Shown in pieces: positions 17,776-25,025 of a stretch of 64,000 bases of DNA; the first letter of the stretch is position 1, and every line of letters begins with the position of its first letter. Source of the stretch: Prosthecobacter sp. (lineage in GTDB: Bacteria; Verrucomicrobiota; Verrucomicrobiia; Verrucomicrobiales; Verrucomicrobiaceae); contig JABARQ010000039.1 in NCBI GenBank assembly GCA_019186985.1, positions 1 through 64,000 on the forward strand. The letters run 5' to 3'. The notes under the pieces were generated by a model. It ran no database searches. It saw only the letters and a program-made list of their open reading frames with translations, and had not been told where the DNA came from. A program made the translations under genes and the position numbers.

Positions 17776-19248
17776 CTATTCCAGCTCCTTCAGCGCCGCG
17801 CCCAGGTGGTTGACGACGTCTGACGGCAGCACGCAAAGCTGGCTTTGCGAAAGCGCGGCCAGCTCCGCCGCCCGTCCGCAGCTCCAGGCTCCGAGGCCGG
17901 CCGAACGGTAGAGATCCAGCCCCTGTCCGGCAAAGGCGGCGCAGACACCGGTCAGCACATCCCCCATGCCACCGGTGGCCATGCCAGGATGTCCGGTGGA
18001 ATTGATGAGCGGCGGAGGTCCCTCCGTGGCAATGACCGTGCGGGCCCCCTTCAGCAGCAGCACGTTGCCTGGATGGGCCATGGCCCACATTTCCGCCTGC
18101 GTGATCCGGGGATGACATTCACCATCGCCCACCAGCCGGGCCATCTCACCGGGATGAGGCGTCAGCAGACGAGGCGGTGTCGAAGTCAGGAAGACCGGCA
18201 CCTCCGTCCGCGCGATCATCGTGATGGCGTCTGCATCCACCACGGCGGGCACGGCGGCATACTGGATCACGTTCAGCACCTCGTCGGCGGCTTCAAAACC
18301 CAGGCCCGGCCCGATGCCCAGCGCGTCCCAGTTCATCTCCAGGGCTTCGCGATAATCCCTGACCGGCTTCACCATGACCTCCGGCGGCAGCCGTGCGGCC
18401 ATCAGCGGGTAAACATCCTCCTTCACCAGCAGCGTGACCAGACCCGCCCCCGCACGCAGGGCGCCTGAACAGGCCAGCACCGCCGCACCCAGAAATCCCC
18501 TTGAACCGGCCAGGATGCCCACACGCCCCGCCTGGCCCTTGTGAAACTCAAAGCCGCGCCGCGGAAGCCAGCTTCGCAGAAGCTCCGGCGTCAGCAGCAT
18601 CGGCCCTTCATCCTCGGCTGCGCCGAGCCCGGCCAGCGGCACCAGGGCGATGCGCCCAACCCACGATGTGGCAGAATCAGCGACGAGGCCCGCCTTGACG
18701 CAGGCCACCGTGGCGGTGATGTCGGCCTCGACGGCACCGGGGGCGGCCTCGCCCGTGTCGCCGTTCAGCCCCGAAGGAATGTCCATGGCCACCGTGAAGG
18801 CATGCTGCTCCCGGCGCAGGGTGTTCATCTCGGCCGCCAGGGCACCCACCTCTTCGCGCATGGGGCCGACCGCACCGATGCCAAGCAGGCCGTCCATCTG
18901 CACGATCGGCCGGGGAAGTTCGGCGGCATTCACCGGAGACCTGAGCAGATGAAGGTCCCTGAAGGCGTCCAGGTGAGCACGTGGCAGAGGCTTGAGGTTG
19001 TCCACCGGCCCGCTTAACCGAGCCAGCACCCGCCAGCCAAGCCGCTGCAGCTCCCGCGCGGCCACCAGGGCGTCACCGGCGTTGTTGCCGCTGCCCAGGT
19101 GGATCACCAGGGTGCCCGGAACCGGAAAAAAGCGGCGCACCTCCCCGGCAATTCCGCATCCAGCCTTTTCCATCAGATCCCCGGCGCTGGCGCCGAGTTC
19201 AAAAGCCCTCTGCTCGATCTCCTGCATCTGCCGGCAAGTCACGAGCAT
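17776..19248 (-). CDS. nnr: Bifunctional NAD(P)H-hydrate epimerase / ADP-dependent dehydratase
   Basis: A 490-residue metabolite-repair enzyme that restores hydrated NAD(P)H. The N-terminal YjeF_N epimerase domain (about 1-210) has GSGNNAGD (52-59) and MDIPSGLNGDTG. The C-terminal ribokinase-like dehydratase domain (about 225-490) has GGMGDVLTG, with the catalytic Asp at 430, and HPGEMARL. In most family members the N-terminal motif is GxGNNGGD; here Ala replaces one Gly. The ATG at 19248 (MLVTCRQMQEIE) was chosen because family homology begins there; the upstream in-frame codons overlap the amidase gene. It starts 13 bp after the amidase stop. Confidence 0.92.
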   Translation of the reverse strand: MLVTCRQMQEIEQRAFELGASAGDLMEKAGCGIAGEVRRFFPVPGTLVIHLGSGNNAGDALVAARELQRLGWRVLARLSGPVDNLKPLPRAHLDAFRDLHLLRSPVNAAELPRPIVQMDGLLGIGAVGPMREEVGALAAEMNTLRREQHAFTVAMDIPSGLNGDTGEAAPGAVEADITATVACVKAGLVADSATSWVGRIALVPLAGLGAAEDEGPMLLTPELLRSWLPRRGFEFHKGQAGRVGILAGSRGFLGAAVLACSGALRAGAGLVTLLVKEDVYPLMAARLPPEVMVKPVRDYREALEMNWDALGIGPGLGFEAADEVLNVIQYAAVPAVVDADAITMIARTEVPVFLTSTPPRLLTPHPGEMARLVGDGECHPRITQAEMWAMAHPGNVLLLKGARTVIATEGPPPLINSTGHPGMATGGMGDVLTGVCAAFAGQGLDLYRSAGLGAWSCGRAAELAALSQSQLCVLPSDVVNHLGAALKELE

Positions 19249-19261
19249 GGGGCGGGCCTCC

Positions 19262-19894
19262 TCAGTTGGACTTCTTGTAGGACACGATGCCCTGGGCGAT
19301 GCCTTCGGCGATCCGGTTGCGGAAATCACCCGTCATCATCCTGGCGCGTTCGGTGGAATTGCTGACAAAGCCGCACTCGATGAGCACCGCAGGATTGCGG
19401 GTGGTTTCGCGGATGACGTGAAAGCTGGCGTGTTTCACACCGCGGTTGGACATGCCCGTGCGCTGCACCAGGTAGGCCTGGATGTAGGCCGCCAGGGCAT
19501 AGCCCTTGCTGTGGTAATAGTAGCTTTCGGCGCCGGCGCCGCTCCCTCCCCGGCTGTAGTTGTAATGAATGCTGACAAAGATGGCGTTGCCATGCCGGTT
19601 CCCCGCCGAGGCACGGCCGGGAAGCGGCACGAAGACATCCCGCGAACGGGTCATCACCACCTTCAGCCCCGCCTTCTCCAGCAGCTGCTGCACACGCCTC
19701 GCCGTATCAAGAGCCAGGTGCTTTTCATAAACATAACCAATCGCCGCACCACGGTCGAAGTCGCCATGCCCGGCGTCCAGCACCACGGTGTCGAAAGCCC
19801 GGACCAGGGGTGCCGAGGCCATCATGAGCAGCACCCACAACCATGCGCCCAGGCGGCGGTGAAAAGTTGCTCGGGGGAGGAGTGCGTGTGCCAT
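19262..19894 (-). CDS. N-acetylmuramoyl-L-alanine amidase (Amidase_3)
   Basis: A 210-residue exported zinc amidase that cleaves the lactyl-amide bond between N-acetylmuramic acid and L-alanine in peptidoglycan. An N-terminal hydrophobic signal segment (about 15-33, ending LVRA) precedes the catalytic domain. Zinc ligands are His43 (DAGHG), Glu57 (YEKHLAL) and His110 (VSIHYN), and the catalytic Glu is at 173 (IECGFVSN), as in AmiC/CwlV enzymes. No cell-wall-binding repeats or AMIN domain are present. The start at 19894 gives a normal signal peptide; the longer frame upstream is unlikely to be coding. Confidence 0.9.
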   Translation of the reverse strand: MAHALLPRATFHRRLGAWLWVLLMMASAPLVRAFDTVVLDAGHGDFDRGAAIGYVYEKHLALDTARRVQQLLEKAGLKVVMTRSRDVFVPLPGRASAGNRHGNAIFVSIHYNYSRGGSGAGAESYYYHSKGYALAAYIQAYLVQRTGMSNRGVKHASFHVIRETTRNPAVLIECGFVSNSTERARMMTGDFRNRIAEGIAQGIVSYKKSN

Positions 19895-20042
19895 GCGGGA
19901 ACAGGGTGGATCAGCAACGCAGGCCGCGTGCCAGGCTTCCACGGGTGCGTTTAGCGTTTCAAGCCTGGAGAGGCAAGCGGGAAACCATGTTTTGACTGAC
20001 CGCCATCCTGGTTTCAAGCCGTGCGCAGCCTCTCCAAGATCC

Positions 20043-21269
20043 TTATTTGCCGCTGACATCAAAGCAGAACAGCAGTTCCTGGTCGCGCAGGTACAACCTT
20101 CCACCGCTGACCACGGGATGGGTCCAGATCATGCCCTTGGGATTCCGGTTGGTGGTCTGGGGACTGAGCGTAAAGCGCCCGTGCTCCTTCCAGCCCTCGG
20201 GACTGGCCTCGATCAGCACCACGGTTCCCGTCCGCTCCTCCAGCAGGTAAAGCATGCCGTCGGCGCTATGAATCGCGCCCTTGCCCAGCCCCTTCTTGTC
20301 CGCCCACTTCACCGCCCCCGTCTTGAAATCCATGCAGGTCCAGCCCGCCTTGTCATTGTAACCGTAAAGATGGTCGCCCACGAGGATGACCCCGCCATGA
20401 TGGTTGACCATGTCCGTCGTCTCATAAAGGGTCTCCACGGCGTTGCCGGGCCCGACCCTGACGGACTTGCAGCCGACTCCATAACCTGCGGCGACAAACA
20501 CCTGCCCGTCCTTGAAGATGGGCGTTGGAATCACCGCCGTCTTGCCCGGGAACTCCGTCTTCCACAAAACCTTGCCGTCTGCGGCGTTCACCCCGGCGAT
20601 GCTCTGCATGGTGAGCTGGATGAGCTGGCGGGCGCCGTTGTGGCTCACCGCGATCAGGCTGGCATACTGGGCGGGATCCGTCCACTCGGCGGACTGCCAG
20701 GCCAGCTTGCCGGTGACCTTGTCAAAGGCCGCCAGGGTGCCCTGGGAGCCTCCCGGGGTGACCACCACCAGACTGCCTTCAATCAACGGGCTTTCACAGT
20801 AGCCCCAGCCCGGCACCTTGCCACCCAGCGCGACCATGTCGGCAGTCCAGAGCTGCTTGCCATCGGCCGCATTCAGACAAACCAGCGCTCCTTTGCCGCT
20901 CAGGGCGTAGACCTTGTCACCATCCACCGTCGGGGTCGCCCGAGGACCGTCCCCCCAGCCGTTCGTCAGCAGGGCTCCGGCTTCCGCCGACCACTTTTCC
21001 TTTCCGGTCGCCGTGTCGATCGCTATCACATACTCCACCGCGTCACGCGAACCCATGGTGTAAAGCGTGCCGCCGACGATCGCATAGCCGGAATACCCCA
21101 GGCCCGCGTCCTCGTTCATCCAGACCTTTTTAGGACCGGCCTCCGGCCACTGCTTCAAAAGGCCGGTTTCAGGGCTGATGTCGGTACGATCGGCACCACG
21201 AAAGGTGGGCCAGTCAGCTGCCTGGGAAACGGCGGCCAGGAAGAAAAGCGAAGTGAAAGTGATTTTCAT
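20043..21269 (-). CDS. Exported PQQ-like beta-propeller protein
   Basis: A 408-residue protein with a short signal peptide (MKITFTSLFFLAAVSQA) followed by PQQ-like repeats. Recurrent blades include IDTATGKEKWSAEA, LNAADGKQLWTADM, FDKVTGKLAWQSAE, VNAADGKVLWKTEF and MDFKTGAVKWADKK. The start of the mature part, DWPTFRGADRTD, is typical of the many exported 'PQQ-binding-like beta-propeller' proteins of Planctomycetes and Verrucomicrobia. It resembles BamB in fold, but no evidence of an outer-membrane assembly role or of true PQQ binding is seen. The function is unknown, probably periplasmic or surface scaffolding. Confidence 0.85.
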   Translation of the reverse strand: MKITFTSLFFLAAVSQAADWPTFRGADRTDISPETGLLKQWPEAGPKKVWMNEDAGLGYSGYAIVGGTLYTMGSRDAVEYVIAIDTATGKEKWSAEAGALLTNGWGDGPRATPTVDGDKVYALSGKGALVCLNAADGKQLWTADMVALGGKVPGWGYCESPLIEGSLVVVTPGGSQGTLAAFDKVTGKLAWQSAEWTDPAQYASLIAVSHNGARQLIQLTMQSIAGVNAADGKVLWKTEFPGKTAVIPTPIFKDGQVFVAAGYGVGCKSVRVGPGNAVETLYETTDMVNHHGGVILVGDHLYGYNDKAGWTCMDFKTGAVKWADKKGLGKGAIHSADGMLYLLEERTGTVVLIEASPEGWKEHGRFTLSPQTTNRNPKGMIWTHPVVSGGRLYLRDQELLFCFDVSGK

Positions 21270-21365
21270 GAGGAATAACCAAAGAACGCACCATTCAGCC
21301 GCGCCTCGACATGAAAAGCCAGAAAAAAACGGCCCCGGCCTGGCCTGAGGCACCCGCTGATGCCC

Positions 21366-21446
21366 CCGGAATCAATCCGGTCCAGATTCAAGCCTGGACA
21401 CCCCGCCCAAAACCAACCGGAGCCCGCAGCGTGAGCCGCGAGCCCC
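21366..21446. repeat. Cluster of short palindromes downstream of rpiB-glyA
   Basis: Three imperfect or short palindromes lie in the gap after glyA: CCGGAATCAATCCGG (21366-21380), TCCAG...CTGGA (21381-21398), and a GC-rich one from GGAGCCCGC to GCGAGCCCC (21419-21446). No T-run follows on the minus strand, so a classical terminator is not supported, though the hairpins could stabilise the 3' end of the transcript. Confidence 0.5.
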
Positions 21447-21494
21447 GGAAATGATCATGCATCCGGATGACGCCAGGTTCCCGCTGACAAGGCC

Positions 21495-23183
21495 TTACGG
21501 CACCGGGAAACGCTCGTTGATCCGGGCCACCTCGGCCTTGATCTCGTGAAGCACGGCGGCGTTGTCCTTGTTCTTCAAGGCACGGTCAATCCAGTCGGCG
21601 ATGAGGACCATCTCCGCCTCCTTCATCCCACGGGTGGTGACGGCCGGGGTGCCGATGCGGATGCCGCCGCCCAGCGTGATCTTCTCGGTGTCGAACGGAA
21701 TGCCGTTCTTGTTCACCGTGATGCCGGCATGATCGAGCGTCTCGCTGGCAACCTTGCCGTTGAGGCCGTTCGGACGCAGGTCCACCAGCATGAGGTGGTT
21801 GTCCGTGCCGCCGCTGACGATGCGATAGCCGAGTTCGGCAAGACGCGCGGCCAGGGCCTGGGCGTTTTTCACGATCTGCGCGGTGTAGTCCTTGAAGTCC
21901 GGCTTCAGGCATTCGCCAAAGCACACCGCCTTGGCGGCGATGACGTGCATGAGCGGACCGCCCTGCACACCGGGGAACACCTGGCTGTTGATCTTCTTGA
22001 TCAGCTCCTCGCTGTTGGTGAGGATCATGCCACCGCGAGGACCACGCAGGCTTTTGTGGGTGGTGGTCGTGACGAAGTCCGCATGCTCCATCGGGCTCGG
22101 ATGGGCTCCGCCCGCCACCAGGCCGGCGATGTGCGCCATGTCGACAAACAGGTAGGCACCGACGCTTTTGGCGATCTCGCTCATCTTCCTGAAGTCGATG
22201 ATGCGCGGATAGGCGCTGGCCCCGGCGGTGATCATCTTGGGCTTCTCACGCTGGGCGACCTCGGCAAGCTCGTCGTAGTCGATGCGCTCGTCCTTCTGGC
22301 TCACTCCATACTGGCAGAAGTTGTAGAAGCGTCCGGAAAAGTTCGCCGGATTGCCATGGGTCAGGTGGCCGCCGTGGGCCAGGTTCATGCCGAGCACCTT
22401 GTCGCCGGGCTGCAGCACGCTGAAATAGACGGCGGCGTTCGCCTGGGAGCCGGAGTGAGGCTGCACATTGGCAAATTTCGCCCCAAAGAGCTCGCAGGCA
22501 CGGTCGATGGCGAGCTGCTCCACCTTGTCGACCTCCTCACAGCCGCCATACCAGCGCTTCGCCGGATAGCCTTCGGCATACTTGTTCGTCAGGCAGCTTC
22601 CCTGCGCCGCCATGACGGCACGCGAGGTGAAGTTCTCGCTCGCGATGAGCTCGATGTTGTTCTGCTGGCGATGCTGCTCGGCGTCGACGATGGCGGCGAC
22701 GGCGGGATCGGAGGCGGCGAGGATGCTGAGGGGGTGGGCTTGCTTGTTCATTTTGGAGACTCGGCGGGCGTGACGGCCGCCCGCAAAAGGTGTTTTCAGC
22801 CAGGCGTCCACAATCTGCCTGGCGATTTCGACCGAAGTCGTCTTGCCGGCAAGGCAAAGCACGTTGGAGGCATTGTGCTCGCGGGTGATGGCGGCGGTTT
22901 CTGGGTCATGCACCAGGCTGGCCTGGATGCCGGCGTGACGGTTGGCGGTGATGCTCATGCCGATGCCCGTGGTGCAGACCAGGATGCCCGCATCCGCCCT
23001 GCCATCCAGCACCCGCGCAGCCACCAGCTCCGCGTAGTCCGGATAGTCCACGCTTTCCGTGGTGAACACCCCCACGTCCTCGACCCTGTAGCCACCTTCC
23101 AGCAGGTGGTTGAAAATGGCGTTCTTGAGGTCAAGGCCGCCGTGGTCGGAGGCAATGGCGAGGGTTTGAGGCAGGTCGGACAT
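21495..23183 (-). CDS. RpiB-GlyA fusion: ribose-5-phosphate isomerase B + serine hydroxymethyltransferase
   Basis: One open frame of 562 codons encodes two complete enzymes. Residues 1-144 are RpiB: SDHGG with Asp13 and His14, and catalytic Cys70 in VCTTGIGMS; it interconverts ribose-5-P and ribulose-5-P. Residues 145-562 are a full-length serine hydroxymethyltransferase (418 residues, as in E. coli): [21 protein letters not shown] and the PLP lysine Lys377 in [11 protein letters not shown]. There is no stop between them. Met145 (ATG at 22749-22751) is where free GlyA proteins start, so a separate GlyA could also be made by internal initiation, though no Shine-Dalgarno motif is seen there. 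ATG 23183 was chosen over a GTG five codons upstream. Confidence 0.9.
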   Translation of the reverse strand: MSDLPQTLAIASDHGGLDLKNAIFNHLLEGGYRVEDVGVFTTESVDYPDYAELVAARVLDGRADAGILVCTTGIGMSITANRHAGIQASLVHDPETAAITREHNASNVLCLAGKTTSVEIARQIVDAWLKTPFAGGRHARRVSKMNKQAHPLSILAASDPAVAAIVDAEQHRQQNNIELIASENFTSRAVMAAQGSCLTNKYAEGYPAKRWYGGCEEVDKVEQLAIDRACELFGAKFANVQPHSGSQANAAVYFSVLQPGDKVLGMNLAHGGHLTHGNPANFSGRFYNFCQYGVSQKDERIDYDELAEVAQREKPKMITAGASAYPRIIDFRKMSEIAKSVGAYLFVDMAHIAGLVAGGAHPSPMEHADFVTTTTHKSLRGPRGGMILTNSEELIKKINSQVFPGVQGGPLMHVIAAKAVCFGECLKPDFKDYTAQIVKNAQALAARLAELGYRIVSGGTDNHLMLVDLRPNGLNGKVASETLDHAGITVNKNGIPFDTEKITLGGGIRIGTPAVTTRGMKEAEMVLIADWIDRALKNKDNAAVLHEIKAEVARINERFPVP

Positions 23184-23640
23184 GACTGGGCTCGTCACAT
23201 GGGTCAGGCAGCCCGGAAGGTCAAGGCGCAGCTTCCAACCACTGTGCCGCCAGTCAGGGCTTAGGCATCAAAGCGAGAAAGGGGTTGTTGCGACAGGATT
23301 CACAAGATCGCCAGGGATTGTTCAAGTCTGAAAAAACCTGTTTATCCTGCGGATCCTGTCACTGAGGCCTTCAGCCCCATCCTTTGCCGATTGAATGCAT
23401 AAAGCCCTGGTAGCCAGGAAAACCACCGCCGGCTTCACAGACAGTCTCAAAGCATCCCTGAAGTCCAAGGATGCAACATCGCTTTGTGCCAGCCTGACAC
23501 TTGGTGCAGTCGTCCCAGGAACGCAGATTCCTCGTGGCGATATCGAGCAGCCAGCCTTCGTGCGGACCTTCACGGAAAGGCTGATTGCGGCTTTTGGGCT
23601 TCATGGCCGCTAACCTGCCATCAAGCCGCTTTTGCTGAAA
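23184..23640. other. Non-coding stretch upstream of rpiB-glyA
   Basis: No credible gene is present. Overlapping short ORFs on both strands (for example 23371-23658 minus and 23395-23613 plus) are Cys/Arg-rich and match no family I know. The promoter of the rpiB-glyA gene should lie here, but no clear -35/-10 pair was found. An inverted CAGGAT-type repeat at 23292-23360 is listed separately. I saw no glycine riboswitch ahead of glyA. Confidence 0.5.
23292..23360. repeat. CAGGAT-type inverted repeat
   Basis: GACAGGAT at 23292-23299 is the exact reverse complement of ATCCTGTC at 23353-23360, and the inner arms carry further CAGG and TTTATCCTG units. Repeats of AATCCTG/CAGGATT type are common intergenic elements in environmental bacteria; here they are partly degraded. 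Confidence 0.6.
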
Positions 23641-24190
23641 CTGTTCAAAAGAACTCATTCAGTCATGTGGTCAGGCGAAAAGCTATAGAGGATAGCGTTG
23701 TATTACGCTTTGGTTTATTTATGTAACGTTTAAATTACTTTTATATAACTTTTTTGACCTTAAATCGCTACCCTCGGTGAAACAGAAGTTTGAGGTCAAT
23801 CAGGGGTCGACAGGCCTCTTCAATTCGATTGAGTTTAGCGACACCAACAGGTCACTCTACCCATGTATTATTCTCTGAAAAACTTCGTACTTCGTTGATT
23901 TTAAGCGCATTTTCCAACATATCCGGCTACTCAAGGTTTCCCTCAATGTAACGATTGATAAAGCTGTAATAGATAATGAATTCACGGTTTTGTGACGTTT
24001 GAGTCACTCCTATAAAACGGAACTTTTGCACAACTCCCATCTGGCCCTAACCTGTTCAAGCGCTTCACCTCGATTTGGAAGCTCCCTCTTCCAAAAGTAA
24101 CGTTATTGTTTTTCACTTAGTGTTACTATTAGCATTTCCAGAAACAGCATCTTCGCTTGGTTGAAAAGAACTGGCGTTACCTCTGCGCTT
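23641..24190. other. AT-rich gene-free block
   Basis: Base composition changes sharply here from the GC-rich surroundings to AT-rich sequence, with runs such as TTTATTTATGTAACG and TTTTATATAAC. No ORF of useful length is present on either strand. The motif GTRACGWTT occurs at 23723, 23948, 23993 and 24097, and GTGAC-GTTTGA-GTCAC (23993-24008) forms a small inverted repeat. Possible readings are foreign DNA that has lost its genes, or a large regulatory or protein-binding region. No DnaA boxes of the TTATCCACA type were noticed, so an origin is not supported. Confidence 0.6.
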
Positions 24191-24238
24191 CTCTCAATCC
24201 CCTGCCTCCACACGGTTCTGATGCTGGTTTCCTTGGAT

Positions 24239-24499
24239 CGAGCCGGAGGCTCGGCGGAGCCTAGCGGTGGTGCAACCACCGGATGCGAACCGTTCCATGG
24301 TCCATAAATCGGGATGCGCCCTGGAGGGGCGCGAGAAGGCGGCGATTGTGTTCCGGCGGCTGCAAGGGGTTGGCGGTGGCTTCTCGCGTCCCCCCAGGAC
24401 GCGATGAAGGTGGAACGTGGTTGTTGCGTCCAAGACCTGGGGTTCTCGCTCGCTGGGCTCGTTTCACCCCAGGCTAACGTCTTTCGAGCCTCCGGCTCG
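24239..24499. repeat. 261-bp multi-hairpin element with 15-bp palindromic inverted ends
   Basis: CGAGCCGGAGGCTCG (24239-24253) and its exact reverse complement CGAGCCTCCGGCTCG (24485-24499) bound the element, and each end can itself fold. Inside are at least three more perfect stems: CGGTGGT/ACCACCG (24265-24281), GCGCCC/GGGCGC (24316-24332) and CGCGTCC/GGACGCG (24385-24403). There is no transposase and no convincing ORF. The structure suggests a non-autonomous mobile element or a structured RNA-coding repeat. Similar hairpin-rich repeats occur in planctomycete and verrucomicrobial genomes, but copies cannot be counted from here. Confidence 0.75.
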
Positions 24500-25025
24500 G
24501 AGAAAACGGAGGTGGGCAGCTTCGTGACCAGGCGAAAACAGACAGTGGCAGATGGGAGGGCACCGCTGCTTTGGACTCAGCCGCACTGCGAAGGCGCATC
24601 CGCCTCACCCGGGAAACACACCCATTCGTGTGCTCCGTCCTAATGCCGGATTCATCCAATCTTTCTGCCCCCCCGTGCCCGCCAAGCCCACCGGGCGGAA
24701 ACACCCAGGTTCAGGGTTTGTGATGAAGCCCAAGTTTCAGACCTGAAGGACAGAAAAATGAGGGGTAGAAAAATTTTCCCAAGCACCTACTGCTCCACGA
24801 TCCCGGCACCTTGAATGGGCAACAAGGCATCTGCCCTGGGCGGCGAACTCCTCCTTCAACGCCCATGCTGAACGGGGTGCCTTGCCCGAAAAACGCGCCA
24901 AGGAGAATGAGCACCCAGGCCTGGGAAGGCCCATGAGCTTCTCAAATTGCTGGCAGGCGCGTCAGAAAGCTCGGCAAAGCCAAGCCATCAGCCGATGAAA
25001 CCTCATCCTCCCGAAGATCATGCCT
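24500..25025. other. Gene-free stretch between repeat element and RND gene
   Basis: About 0.5 kb with no supported gene. ORFs here are short, Cys/Pro/Ser-rich and probably chance. A purine-rich phrase, GACAGAAAAATGAGGGG followed by TAGAAAAATTTT (about 24750-24777), resembles an intergenic phrase I recall from other verrucomicrobial DNA. The 3' end of the RND pump transcript should end here, but no classical terminator was found. Confidence 0.5.

Noticed and set aside
18650-18952. Short ORF antisense to the NAD(P)HX repair gene
   Set aside because: No start context and no homology; it lies in the interior of a well-supported gene.
21546-23264. Long antisense ORF (572 codons) opposite the rpiB-glyA gene
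   Set aside because: It is rich in His, Val, Gly and Asp with no domain signal, and the minus-strand frame holds two complete known enzymes.
23371-23658. Small ORFs upstream of rpiB-glyA, both strands
   Set aside because: Overlapping short ORFs on both strands with Cys/Arg-rich translations and no known family; no supporting start or operon context.
23641-24190. Replication origin
   Set aside because: AT-rich and gene-free, but no DnaA boxes were recognised and no dnaA, dnaN or gidA gene is nearby; the parA-like gene is 21 kb away.
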